64,000 nt of DNA, taken from assembly GCA_026724425.1 (NCBI GenBank), contig JAIUCV010000004.1, positions 2,180,001 through 2,244,000 of the forward strand, given 5' to 3'. The position numbers and the translations under genes are program-made. Each line of letters opens with the position of its first letter. Within the stretch, counting starts at the first letter, position 1. The stretch comes from Erythrophleum ivorense (taxonomy: Eukaryota > Streptophyta > Magnoliopsida > Fabales > Fabaceae). Below are positions 37,210-50,800 of the stretch, piece after piece. The notes under the pieces were generated by a model. The model saw only the letters and a list, made by a program, of their open reading frames with translations. It searched no databases and was not told where the DNA came from.

Positions 37210-39527
37210 ATGATGGAGCACGACTTGAAAAAGATACCAAGTCCTTCAAAGGGTTTATTGAGAAGTGAAGAGTTATATGAGGTATTATTATACCCTTTAT
37301 TCTCTTTCCTTCCCCTCAATGCTATATTTGTCTGAAATTCCAGTGTCAAAATTTTATGTTTGTGTTGTGATAGTATATTCTGGAGACTAGTGTATACCCA
37401 CGTGAGCCAGAGCCTCTCAAGGAGCTAAGGCATGCCACTGCTAACCACCCAAGGTGACTCTTCTTTCTCATCGCTCGCTTTTCTCCAATGCTTTTTATTC
37501 TTATTAAACTGAATTGAGACAAGTAATTCCATTTAAACTTACAGAACATATCAAAATGAAATGAAAAACAAAATACTGGGTGGAATTGCAAATCTGTAAT
37601 TTTCTAACTGAAATTCGCATCTATATGGACTTCACCAAAATAATGGATTCCTTAGAAATTTCAGATGTTATTTGTATAACCTGTTAGTGTATAGCTAATG
37701 GCCTCTGCTAGTCGGTTTACCAATATAACAGTGTGGTTAAAGTCTGGATGTACCATGACCATCAAATATCCGCATACTCATTACTGAATCATATCTTCTC
37801 CAATGCACTGTTGTCCATGAATACTTTTCTCCAATGTTTTTGATTCTTATCAAACAGGTTCGAGACAACTTATTTCCATTTACACTTTAAGGGCAATGTT
37901 TTATTTAAAGAAGGACAATAATGTTCTGATGGAATTGCAGATCTGTGCCAGTCACTCTGAAATTACCATCAATTTGGATTTCAGCAAATAATTGAACAAC
38001 CTTAGAAATTTCAGATGTTATAATAATCCGTTAGTTTATAGCTAATGACCTGTGTTAGTTTGTATACCGATTAAAGTAGTGTGCTTAAAAAATTTTTGCA
38101 TGATGACCATCAAATATCTCTAGATTAAACTAACAATTTAGTCCTTGAAATTTGTGGACTCATTTAGCTTTAGTCTCTGAATTTTTTAGAGTATTTAGTC
38201 CTCGAAAATATCTAACTTGTTGCATGTTAATCCTTCCATTAAGGCTACCATCCAAATTTTGCAAATGATGGCTGTTTCCAAGGGAATGAAATTTTGCTTG
38301 GGTAGCTCCTGACTTTAGATTAGGTTGGGGGAATGATGAATGCATCTAAAATTTGTTTGATTCAGGTTTGTTTATATTTGAGAAAAGGATTCCAGGGTTC
38401 CATATACCCTTTGCTTAATGTTGAGTTTTGCTTACCTAGACCTTAATGGGCCACCTAGACCTTAACGTGCCAATTGGATCAATTATTGGCAGTAGAATTT
38501 GATCTACAGCCATGGGGCACTCAATGGAAGGACTGACTTATATCCAGTTAGATATTTTCAAGGATTTAGTTGTGCACTTCAAAAAATTCGGGGCCTAAAG
38601 TTAAGTGGGTCTACAAATCCAAGGACTAATTTGTTAGTTTACTCAATACCTCTACTTGCCTGCTTACTCGTTATTGCATCTTATCTCACTTCTCTATTTG
38701 CAGGGCTTTTATGGCTACTGCACCAGATGCCGGTCAACTAATTGCCATGCTTCTGCAGCTAGTCAGTGCAAAAAAGACTATTGAAGTTGGAGTCTTCACT
38801 GGATACTCCCTTCTGCTCACTGCTCTTTCAATTCCTGAGAATGGAAAGGTCAGGGGGAAACCGCACTGTTCACTGGTATTGCTTAACGTTTATTTAACTA
38901 GTAAAATTCATAGATCAACATAATTTCTTGTTGCAGATAACAGCAATAGACTTGAATCGCGAGTCATATGAGATTGGTTTACCAATCATTAGAAAGGCTG
39001 GTGTTGAGCACAAGATTGAGTTCATTGAGTCCGAGGCTTTGCCAGTTCTAGATCGGCTCTTGAAGGATGTGAGAATTACTATCTATTTTTGTGTGACTGT
39101 TTTTCCATGTGCAGCCTTGTTTATTTAACACCATATCCTTCCCTTCTTCCACCTTCGATTAATGTTCACCAAATTTACCCCATACTGAACTATATTTTAT
39201 TTTCTTGACTTTTGGGGCGATATCATGTTATTACAGCATGACAACGAAGGGAGTTTTGACTTTGCATTTGTTGATGCTGACAAAGTTAATTACTGGAATT
39301 ACCATCAAAGGCTAATGAAATTGGTGAAGGTTGGTGGCATAGTGGTCTATGATAACACACTCTCGGGGGGATCGGTAGCAATGAGTGATGAGGCCACTCC
39401 AGAATTCAGAAAACAAGTTAGGCAACTGACGATCGAATTTAACAAATTACTCGCAGCTGATCCTCGAATCAATATTTCACATGCTCCGTTAGGTGATGGC
39501 ATCACCATCTGCAGGCGTACCTTTTGA
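37210..39527 (+). CDS. Caffeoyl-CoA O-methyltransferase-like enzyme (cation-dependent class I OMT)
   Basis: Expected to transfer a methyl group from S-adenosylmethionine to a catechol-type phenolic, in the cytosol (no transit peptide seen). Exons 37210-37281, 37374-37453, 38704-38848, 38937-39068 and 39237-39527 join in phase to 239 residues. A second in-frame ATG follows the first; an in-frame TGA lies at 37195-37197. Visible motifs: SAM-binding IEVGVFTGYS, the acidic AIDLN, metal-binding FVDADK and DNTL, and the C-terminal LGDGITICRR. The N-terminal YILETSVYPREPEPLKEL places it with the At4g26220-like clade rather than lignin CCoAOMT proper. The tryptophan usual after DNTL is replaced by serine (DNTLSGGS), which may change substrate preference or activity. 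Intron 2 carries a tandem duplication and a Mutator-like MITE. True substrate unknown. Confidence 0.88.
37478..38122. repeat. Diverged tandem duplication, period about 347 bp, in intron 2
   Basis: Unit 1 begins CTTTTCTCCAATG at 37478 and unit 2 begins with the same bases at 37824. Shared blocks follow in order: CCTTAGAAATTTCAGATGTT, TATAGCTAATG, and GACCATCAAATATC (37757-37770 and 38105-38118). Unit 2 is interrupted at 38123 by a transposon and resumes after 38654. Many substitutions separate the units, so the duplication is old. Confidence 0.85.
38123..38644. mobile_element. Mutator-like MITE with long terminal inverted repeats
   Basis: The left end, GATTAAACTAACAATTTAGT, pairs with the reverse complement of the right end, GAGTAAACTAACAAATTAGT. 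The inverted repeats continue for roughly 115 bp with mismatches. The element is 522 bp and non-coding. The flanks AATATCTCTA (38113-38122) and AATACCTCTA (38645-38654) form a target duplication of about 10 bp with one mismatch, close to the 9-bp signature of Mutator elements. Tandem unit 1 provides the corresponding empty site near 37764. Confidence 0.88.
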
Positions 39528-40247
39528 ATTCTTGTGATACTATCAAATTTAACAGATTATGCTGTGTGAAAAAAAAATAAAAAAGTAAAAGTTTCAGCGA
39601 TGCAAATGTAACCTAAAGCTTGTACTTGTGCCATCTTTGATTTTCAAACTAGAACCAGGGGTCAGATCTTTACATGGAAGTCTCTCTTCTAATTGTTTCA
39701 TCCACCCTCACCTTGGTGTCTTTCCGAGAATTGGTTGGGGTAAAAACATTCTCATCTTGATCCTCCAAAGATGATCACAGCATTAATTGGCTTTCGCAGA
39801 AGCCTTACGTCTCACTTCAGTATTTGAAAGTTTGAGTTCGTTTCATTCTCATTGAATATTTGATTCTTGAAAGATTACATAGTATTATTATACTACTTTT
39901 GGAAGGATAAAAATAGAACAGATGGTATAATTCTGAATACCATTGTGGTACCAAAAGTATTTGAAGCCAATTGATTTTGGGATTTTCTAAAGTATCAAAA
40001 TGGAGTTTTACTGTAAATATTAATGGTATTTGAAGCTTAATCAATAACACGGATGGTCAAAAAAGTGGTTGGAACTGTTTAGCTACGGGCAATTATTGTC
40101 CAACATTACTTGATTGGAAATTCAGATTTTTGTCCAATCTTTTGTTTTGTCGGACAATTATTTCGGAAAAAACAGCTTTTTGTGTAGTGAGTTAGCTCAT
40201 CTGCTTATGCAAGGCCAGTTAGAGAGAACATTAGTGATTTTTTTTTA

Positions 40248-40697
40248 GGAAAAACATACAAATTAGTTCTCGAAAGTTATGCCCCCATAACGTTTGATCC
40301 TTGAAATTAGATGTGTAATGAGGGATTTGGATTTGCTCATGCTAAGGGCTCTCATGTTTGCTCACGTTCCTCACAAACTTTATTATTTTTATTTTTTAAT
40401 TTTTCTTTTTTCTTGAGGGAGAAAATAGATCCCTCATCAGAGAGAACATGAAGAATAGAATATAAGTATTCTCTCAATATGAGGGAATCTATTTTTGTGC
40501 AATGAGTCAATTCCCACAAGTGTTGATGCAGTAAACATCATCCTGTCAAATCAAACTGTGTATTTACTCTATTTTGTAAAACTAAATAAGAACATATAGC
40601 GAGTTACAAATTTCTATGGACTAATTCATTCGACTCCTAATTTTAGGGACCAAAAAGTAAGGGCATGTCTTTTACGGACTAATTTGTATATTTTCTC
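40248..40697. mobile_element. Mutator-like MITE, 3' of the O-methyltransferase-like gene
   Basis: The left end, AAAACATACAAATTAGTTC, pairs with the reverse complement of the right end, AAAATATACAAATTAGTCC. The inverted match extends about 60 bp, to AAATTAG on the inner side. The interior is non-coding. The ACAAATTAGTCC-type end resembles the 38123-38644 element, suggesting the same superfamily. No clean target duplication could be found in the T-rich flank. Confidence 0.65.
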
Positions 40698-43600
40698 AGC
40701 TCTTTTTCTTACAAGACCTGCTACAAGGGAGTTAATTTAGCCTTAGAGGCCTCTCTCTTGAAGGGCTGATAGGATAAGAGTACATGAGTAAAGAGTATAT
40801 CCCCAGTGAGGAGGTTGGTTACAAGGGTGAGTTGGCAGAGAGGATAACAAATCTATTAATTAATTCTGTTAGTAACGTTTGGTACAATAAAATGGAAAGA
40901 AAATAAAAAATAAATAAATAATATGAATGAAAAATTATATTATTGCTTTTATTTTTTAAAAAAATAATACAATAAAATAAAAATAATTGAATAATAATAA
41001 TAAAAGTATAATAAATATTGTATAATAATTTTTTTCTTTTCTTTTTTCATTCTTCTCTTTCCTAAGTATGAGTTAAAATTCTCTATTGCAGCACGTTATG
41101 CTTGACATGCTGCATAAATCTTAGCCCTTCATACAAAGGGGTTAGGATTTTTTTTTTTTTTTTTTGTAAAATTTCTATAAAAATCTAATAAATCTTTTAC
41201 TGTGCAGCACAAGATCCAATCCACCCTAATACCAAATATGCCATTAGATGTTTCTTTTAAATAAAGGGAAGGTAATGCAAGAGAGGTAAGGGAAAAGTTG
41301 TATAAAATAGTTATAGCTTGGAGTATTGTTTCTGAAGAAGACCGCATTCTGTTTGTAATTCCTTTCTTCTCTATCTCTTTCTAAGGGATTTTGCATTTCA
41401 TCATCTGTTTTAGGATTGTCTCTCCATTTTGCATTCGGTTCTGCATCTTGATAGCCAAGTTGCTATCAAGGGGGCATAAGCGCTCATGTGCAATAGTGAA
41501 AAGATTGATTCGAAAATTTTATTTTCCAGGAAAATTAACTCGCAATAATAATTTGCTGAATTGAATTCCCAAAACAAAGCATGGATCTCCAATAATATGA
41601 GGGTGGTAAATTCGTAAACAGTGGGCTTAAAGATCTGTATTTGAAAAGTGGGTGAGTTTGAGAAAGGGAGAAGATTATCTCATACAAACCACAATATCCA
41701 AAAGAATCATGGAAGCATAAAAATATATCCTTTCAATTTCTTTTTAAAATTGATAATACCATTTTTAAAAAAAGATGAACACAATGTATAAAGTTTATTA
41801 CTCAAGTGAATTCCTTACATTCAAATGGATTTTATACAATTTGTGTTTCTTTTTTTTGAAACTGATAGTGTATTTTGAAATGAAATTAGACAAACTTAAC
41901 ATCTAAAGGAAAAGATAATACTACACAGTAGCCATTTCTTCGAAAACGCTTCAACGTTTCTTTTCTTCATCTATTTATTCAAACGCCCACTTCTTCATTC
42001 CTCATTATTATGTGCAGCATGCTTGGATGGGCAAGCTACATGACTAAAGACAGCATAATTGCGAAGTGTTGACACCAAAGTTTCATAGTAAATCTTGAGG
42101 ATTTTAATGATAATAAAACATACTAAATTTTTAATATAAAAGCTATTAAGTGATTCTATTTATTTAAAGAGAAGTTAAAAAATACATGTGATTCTTCTAA
42201 TATTTACTGCAGAAACAAGTGAGAAATTATTATAATACTTCAAAGAATCTCTCTCATCTCAGGAGGCAAGAAAGAGCATTTAATGAAATACCAAATTTTG
42301 GAAAATCTCTCTCTCTCTCTCTCTCTAGCTCCATAAATGGCATCTCAACAAATGAAGCAAAAATAATAATAATAAAAAGAGTTTTACGTTGGAAGAAGAG
42401 AGAAGGGACCAAAAGTTAGCCACATCCTATGAAATGAAGCCTTATCTCCTTAATCGAGTTTGGATCTTCGGCTGTCAGAACTTGTATGCTGTTGTGCTGT
42501 TATAAGAGAGAGAGGCAGAGTATGTTTGGATTTGTCTTTCTTTTTATTTGAGGTTATATTCAATTATCCCATCTCATTTTAAGTTAAATTCACTCAACAG
42601 TACAACAGGACAATAACAGAGGATCTAAACGCCTCCTTAATCTCTAGGGACTCCAAATTTATATTTGCGTTTAATACATGAGAGAGGAGAGGGCTTCATC
42701 TCTCATAAGCTAATTAGTGGAAGGAAAAAACAAATACTAAAAAAATTCAAAGTGAAGAAATAGAGAAGAAAAACAAAGCGTAGCATGTACTTTACTTCTA
42801 CTCCTCCTTAAATTTTTTGGTCCTAATCTTGGGAATATCTTTCTAAGAGAACATTTATGAGGAATTCTTATACTCTTTTAATTTATAAGGGTTCTTAATT
42901 ACTTTCGTCATTCTGTAAAATTTCTCTTAGGTGAATGAAAATTGATTTTGTGATGAGTTGTAAAAAGCTCATGTATAAAAATAGTTTGAAGATAAAACTT
43001 TGTATTGATGAAAACATGTGTAAAATTATCCATAATGTAATTTTGCTAAGTTATTATTGAAAAAAATCTCTTGAAGTTCAAGATAATTGGGCGTAAACTT
43101 CTTTACACTGAATCAAAATAAATTTTAGTATTATTTTCTTCTTTGTCTTTATTGTTTATTTAAGTTTCAGTTGACTAACTTTATTTCTAATTAGTTGATT
43201 GTTGTTGTTTCTATTTTACTTCTTAAGTTTTAATTAACTAATTTTGTTTTAGTTCACTATTCGTTGAAACATTATTTATCTTGTGGAATTCTAAATTTGT
43301 TACTCTCTACATCACCCTTACGTTATTTAATTGCTGATAACTTGTCAATTCATTTCAATTTTCTTCAAGAACTTTAAAATTTAGTTTTTTTACTTAAAAT
43401 ACCTGTTTAACCCTTTTTTAAGTGTATTCTTCGTAAAGTTGCTTGAAGAATGGAAGCAAATCCCAAATGTCAACCCAACCCTCCCTTGCTACTCCAACAA
43501 GTACGTTCTGGGTATATTCTACAATCTACATCTACATGAAAGGAATGCTAATTTCATCATAACTTTCTATTTCGACCAAAATTTATAACATTTTACTTCT

Positions 43601-43800
43601 AAGAGTTCCATCCTATCATTATTTGGTGTAACTTTCAAGAATTCATCTAGGGCAAGAATTGGAACTAACACAAGCTGCTAAAAATGGCCGCTGAGGGGAG
43701 ATATCAGGTGAAGAGTGCAAGTTCAACGAGAGAAAATTAGAAAATCGAAGTTTGGGGATATAGGAAATACCTGTGAGGTCCACATTCTATTTAGGTTCAG

Positions 43801-43825
43801 TTTTAACGTTATATTAACGTTAAAA
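43801..43825. repeat. Short perfect inverted repeat (11-bp arms, 3-nt loop)
   Basis: TTTTAACGTTA and TAACGTTAAAA separated by TAT. It contains two AACGTT palindromes. No gene end is close, so a terminator or regulatory role is not supported. Confidence 0.6.
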
Positions 43826-44826
43826 GCAGTATTGCAAAAGTTGCTACAAACAGAAGTGCAGAGCAAAATTTCAAGCCAGAGGGATATTAAGTGAGATTTA
43901 TTTAAATCTTAGAGGAAGCCATGATAATTTATCAACTGTTAAAAAATGAAACTAGACTGACCAGCTAAATCTAAAATACATGAGTTTGGCTCTAACTTTA
44001 ATTTATTTCACCCTGAATACCAACCCCCCAAAAAAAAAAAACATCACAAATTAGCTAAATTATTTTTTTAAAAAGAAAAGTACAAATCAACCTATTTAAA
44101 CACTGAACCAATTCTGTACTAATTTTTATTTTCGTCCAAATTAAAATTTTAACATTTTGTAATAAATACTTGTGACATTCACAAATCATTTATTTATTAT
44201 TATATTCAGAATATTTTGACTAACTTTTATATTATTAAATATTCACGCCTATTTAAAACTTCTTTACAATATATATATATATATAGAGTAATTTAATCAC
44301 AAAATATTACATATATTTATATTTTTTAATATAGATCCATAGAAACAATTCCACCCCAATTCAATTACAATTAGATTATTAAATTATAAAATGCTCTTTA
44401 TCCTAATTTAATAATTAATCCAATTTTTAAAACATTATAATTTATTCCAAAAGAAAAAAACTGTAAACGATTATGCACCAAGGCGTTTTAATATCCTAAC
44501 CTTTGCCACTTCTTTGGAGTGGCTTTTCAAAACTGAAATCCAACCCCCCTAATTATTCAGGCAGAATAGTAAGCCCTTGTAGAAACATCATCGCAGCCGA
44601 GTAAGCAAAATTTTCCACTAAAACAGACAAAATTTTCATTTAGCAGACAAACAGCCCAAAAGGATACAGTCATACTATTTTATCCTAACCTAACCTATAT
44701 TTAAAAGGAAACACAACTATATAGACTTAACAATAACCTATTTGCTTCACTATCTCCGAACTTTAAATAGGTTGCCTATGTTTTAACATCATATTCTCAA
44801 AAACACAGGGTTTTATATCACACAGT

Positions 44827-47800
44827 TCACCAGCCGTTCAATTGTTTCTGTATTTTAGAATTGTGAGCAGACTTACTACCCTTGGCTTTGTAAGAATTCC
44901 TGGATGCAATAGTCTTCTGTCCCTTGCGAGCTGATGCTATGGCACGTCGTCTCTGCTTATTCAAGCGCCTTGTGAGTTCAGCATCATTTTCTGTCGCAGT
45001 TTGATTGTCTTCCTCCTGTAAATAAAAATGATCATTGGGGCTTGTCAGGCAATGGTCCAATAAAAAGCAACGTACTGAAAACAGGACTGGTCAGAATAGA
45101 GAAGTGGAGCAGTTCATGATTCAATTGTCTAAAACAATGGTTCAACCAAGAATTTTTAAAAACATATATTAGTATATAACTAAATATACACAAAAATATA
45201 TATAATAACTAAATAATCAATGATAAAAGAAAAAGGGAAAAAGTAATGGAACTTTTCATACCCCGTCACTTGCACCTTGCTTCTCAGAATCACTGCTCTC
45301 AACCGCTTCAGATTTTTCCTCTTTGTCCTTACTTTCATTTCCCCCATCCTGATCAAAACATAATCTCAATCTGTATAAGCTAAATAAGAAAACTTCTCGC
45401 TAGATTGCAGAAAACAGAATTCCACAACTTACAAAATAAGATGAAACAGTTTAGCAGGTCCATCATCATGACAAGCTATACATGCATTTGTCAATGGCTG
45501 AACTGTAAATAAATTTTACATGAATACCTAACCTACCTGTTATACCCACATCAATTATTGAATTTTATATCTGAGTCACAGTTGAGTCAGTGTCTCACTG
45601 ACATTCCCTCATTTGAACTTGCATTAAAAATTATGTAATTTAATCGACAAATATCAAGCCACATACTCTAAAAGCATATATGAAATATTACGCCCCCAAG
45701 CCACACATGTTTTCCCTTCAAGTACAACACTAATATATCAATTCACTTTTTTGAAATATATATTGCACATATTCATGGTTGAAAACAGAGATATGGTGGA
45801 CAAGAAGGCTTGCTTACTGATGGCAGCCACCAATTTCCCATTTATACTTTTACAAAAGATGCTGATAAATACATAAAAAAAATGAAGATAAACTACAAAG
45901 ATTCCAAGATATTGACAGTCCTAATTTCAAAGTTAAATGATAATTACTAAGATAGCAGTATATCATTTACATTAACAATATCCTTATCCTATAAAACTAT
46001 AACATTTTATCTCACAGGTTTTTTAACATATAGGGCCTTCCATATCCCCAGGCAAATAGCAATTTCATTGCACCATCTAAAGAGGAAACTGCAACGGTTT
46101 AAGCATCCATAAGAATCAATCAGCCACGAAAGGTAGAGGCTCTGTCGACAATCAGCTTATCAGCATAAACTTTCCAGGAATATAAGATGAAAAATATTCT
46201 AAACCATCTTGGATTTTAGCCCAATCCAGAGACTAGTAGTCAAAATTTATCTCTTAGGACAGCCGATTAGTTTTTGCCCTCAACTTTAACATCATGAGAG
46301 ACACAACTTGATGGAAGATGCATTAGCAATGCCCCTTTCAATTTTCTTAAAACATATATTGCCAACCCAAATGGAAAATAAAGTCAAACTAACTTTCATT
46401 GTATCAAAGTCAAATAGATATTTACTTAACACCTCAGAAAATGAAACACATCACTTAAATGTCCTTTATGACTACAAAAGCTAATGAAGATATTACCTGC
46501 TCCAACTGTGAAGAATCATCACCTATAACGTTTGTCTCTTTCATGTCTTCTGCCAACTCAACTCCCTCATCATCTGAATGTGTATCCATCTCTTCACTGC
46601 CTTCAATAAACTGCACATGAAGTTTAAAAGCTATAAAACAGGATCAAATACAAGATGAATGTTTGACAATCAATCCATTATAACTAAAGACAGACAAAAG
46701 TGACCCCCTTATTCAATACCATGCTTTACGAAATGAATATTCCATGTTGGCACTAAGCTAAAAGAGGAGGGAAACATAAAACAAAATTATCTTGCATTTT
46801 AAAACGAAGCGGTCTCCATCTTTTCCAACCCTTTCCCAGGAGGAAAAATTGATATTATCATACCTTCTCAAGGTCATCTTCATCCTTTTTTGTGAAGCCA
46901 CTGGCAGCAAGTTCCTTATCTAGAAAACCAGTGCTTTTGTCTATTGCAGAAAAGCAAGGTCTTCCATCTTCATCAGAACCCTCATTATCATCTGTGCTTT
47001 CTTGAAAAGAAAGATTGAACCTGAGACACAGGAGGGGGAACCAAACTATGAAGGCAAATGATTGAGCAGCCATTAATTTAGATCTAATAAATTCCAACAA
47101 GTGTTAAACCAAAAATAAAGTACATCTACTGTTCAATTAAATCAGGAGATGCAACGTGCTAAATGCTATGGACTAACAATGAATGAACAGAAAATAGGGC
47201 AGAACTGAGAGACCAAACAAAGAGATGGGGGGAGGACTGTTAACAAATTCAAGAATCTGTATCTGATATCAGTAATGAGAAAAGGTGACAAAGTGACAAA
47301 CCAATAACCAGGCTACCTACATAGAGACATACGGGCTGCAGAAGTTTGACAGAATTAAAACACTCAAAACATACAAGTGCTTATTTAGGATACAGATAAC
47401 TAGTATCCAAACAAGCCAAAATAAAAATTAACTGTAATTCCCAAATTAAAAACCCTAATTAACAAATCAAATCAATCAATAATGAAGAAGCATCTGCATC
47501 AGAAAAGTATTTGACTCTTGAGGTAACTGTAGAAAACATAGCCAGAGGAAAACAGCCATAAATCAAGTAAAAATCATTAAGAAGCACAGGCATGATAGTT
47601 TAAAAAAGGAGCCATGTTCTATCCAACACATATCAAACACTGTATCAGCATCACACAACACTTTAATAGCATTCCACAATTCCCATGAAGTCATTCATTT
47701 CTAAAGCAACTCTTAAGATAGCTTATCAATGACTAATAACCCAAATCCTCACAACCGATAATCTACATCATGGTCTGTGTAATTGTTCAAACAACGTTCA

Positions 47801-50800
47801 CACATATAGTGTAATTATACTCATCAAAAAGGAAAAGATCAATCAATCAAACAACTATCTCAGTGTCTCACTATCAAGTTCAAAAATAAGTGGTACCAAA
47901 ATAATAACAAACCTCTTTCTGAAAAACTTAAAGATGCATTCAACATCACGGTCAAAGTACCTGAAGTACAAGAAATAATATACAGTTAGGCAGTTAGGCT
48001 ACAAGCAGCATATATATTTTATGTACATCTTAATAAGAAGAAAACTTAATTGTTGGCTTTTCCATTTTTACTACCATATTCAAGATAACCCAGATGTACA
48101 GTTAAACATATTAATCAGTTGATAGATACATCAAAAAGAAGCAATTAAATCATATATGTCCACTAAACTTCTACTTAACACATACGTTGTAATTACCAAG
48201 GAAAAAAAAGTACACTGTAATAGATAATTAAACATTTGGGAACGTCAATCAAGATAAAGACATCACTAACACTAGAAATTGATACCCAGAAATTTTATTG
48301 ATAATCCAAACATTTAATTTTACATATAAAAAATTTAATTAGTGAAAGCTAAAATAGAACTATTGAAATAAGAAAACCATCATTGCCATAGTCAAACTCA
48401 TTTAACCAAGATTATACTTTTCTCTTTAATCTTTAACATGGAACATAAAAAACATTTTATTAAAGAAAACAAAATACAGAAGGCATATCATACAAATTTT
48501 ATATCTCACATATGTAAAGATATGATATAATTTATGTACTCAGAAACAATTTAATATATGATTACAGATATATATTATTATGCATTCAGTGAAGTGAGAT
48601 TCGAACATAAATGACTTGCAGATTATATACAACTTTCTAACAAAAAACAGCTGTATTTATAGTGATCTATTTATTATGTTGACAACCTAAAAAAGTGGCA
48701 GCTTCTGCTCATACTTGTGATAATAATAATCGGTAACAGTTATACAAACATAAAAAGGAAGGAAACATGATGAAAAACATAATATAAGGCAAGAGCTCTT
48801 ACATCTGTGCATTACGGTGTGATACAGATACCATTTGTGGAAAATCAATCATGGTAACTTTTTCATCATCATCGATCTACAATGAATTGAAATCACAGTC
48901 AAATCTACAATGAATTGAAATCACAGTGTAAACTAAAAGCTGAAGCTAGAAAAAATATTGCATATAATAACTAAACATTTAGTAGTCTATTTGACAGAAA
49001 GTCGACAAGTCAGCACAAAACTGGTACAAAGACAAAGCACCACAAGAAAGTAAATTATACCATGATGTTAAATTCATTGAAATCACAATGGATGAGGCCA
49101 TGCTCTGCCAGCCGAATGACTTGACTAATAATTGTCTCAAAAACCATCTCTGGATTCTGCAATTGCTTCACCTGAACACTGTATTCACAAAACCGAATCA
49201 CATATTCAACATTTACAGTTGACTGAGACCACAATTCTTTTCATTGATGCCAGTACCAATCCCCTCCTTGTTCCTCATTCAAACAAAACAAGAACCCAAA
49301 AAAAAAGGACAGTTTTTTTTAAACCCGGGGAAGGGGAGTTAAAAAGAGCTAGTCAGGTTAAGAACAAGAGGCAAATGGAGAAGACAATCAAATTTAGCAC
49401 AGATCAACATGAGAGACTACTACTACAGGTTGGAAGACAAGAGGACCTATAATTAAAGGTTGTCATTAATATAAGAATACAGCAGAAACAAATTGAGAGG
49501 GATCTTACGTTTAAAGATAACAAGTGTGACATCAGGGTTGCAAATAAAAGTATCAATTTGCCATTGCATGAGTAAATTCCACCAAATATATTGAACTTCC
49601 TTTTTTTCTTTTTTTCCTCTTTTTACTAACATTTCTTTATGTAATCTTTAATTTTTCCGCCAACTGTCCAATTGTTAAAGGAGATATGTTTATTTCAAAG
49701 ACAAGATTTTACAATCATGGACAGAGTAAAAAATCGAAAAGTCAGATTAAAAGAATTGAACTCGAAGGATCTAAAATGGGATAAAGGTGCAAAAGGCCAT
49801 AACAAAGGATAATAAAAACTAGTGACAAACATGGCACTTAGGAATGCAACATGTGCTTAATACATCCATGTGAATGCAATGAATATTCAAAGTTCAACAA
49901 GCCCATGTACTGTTGTAATACCTATCTATAGCCTGTGCATCCAATGATTTACGACTACGATAATCACAGACCATATATAGCAGACCTTCTAATACATAAA
50001 AAAGAAAAAAAATAGAGCAACTGTGAAAGACTACAGTGGCAGAAGCTAATCATAATGGAATTCAGCAAAAACTTCAAAAATAAGAAGATTAATTGATTAG
50101 AAGAATAATGTAGGCATAAAATTGCAGTTGTAAAAGTGAGATGTGAGAGCAAATGATGCTATATGAGAGAAGAACACTTACAGAGGGTAACCTTGGACAA
50201 GTGACATGACTACACAGTGTCTGTTCCACTCTACAGCATTAGGAACAGGAAAACCATGCTCTTCCAAAGCCTGCTCAAGCAAAGCATGTGTCATTTGAAA
50301 ATAAACTATGCAGATAACCAACCTATTATAGGTTCAAAAGGAACAAATAAGACCAGATAATAGAGAATAACCTTCATGAAAGCAAATTCTTTAAGGGCAG
50401 CAAGCCGAGACAAATATAGCCAGTTATAACTAGTACGATGCCTTAGGTAATCACGCTTTGATTTGACAGCTCTAAAAGAAACTCTGCCAAGCCTATGCAA
50501 CTTCATAGCTAAAACTGTTCCATCTTCACGGGCAACCTCAAAAATATCTAGTAGAGCACAACTACATTAATTAGGAAATGACAGTCTGATGTAGCAGAGA
50601 AGGGGGTTAAGGTTTCACAGACTGAAATTAAGCTTTTTAGGGTGAAATTAAGGGCAGAAATGTTGTGGATGGAAGAAGTGTGGTGTTTATGGTATTGTGT
50701 TTATGAGCAGGAGACAAAAATGTACCAGACTCCTTTCCAACACCAATCTGGCGACCAACAGCTTCAAACACTCCCTTGTTCACCATAGTTTTAATGGCAA

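Larger units (their letters stand above)
39528..44826. other. Spacer between the convergent O-methyltransferase-like and RIO2 genes
   Basis: Contains the 3' flanks of both genes, a Mutator-like MITE at 40248-40697, a (CT)n repeat near 42307-42327 and a short hairpin at 43801-43825. The open frames here (for example 41129-41347, 41410-41592 and 42219-42419) are short, AT-driven or built on repeats. I see no gene. Confidence 0.65.

Noticed and set aside
49132..49452. A 106-residue plus-strand open frame
   Set aside because: It overlaps RIO2 exon 7 and its intron on the opposite strand and is a shadow frame.
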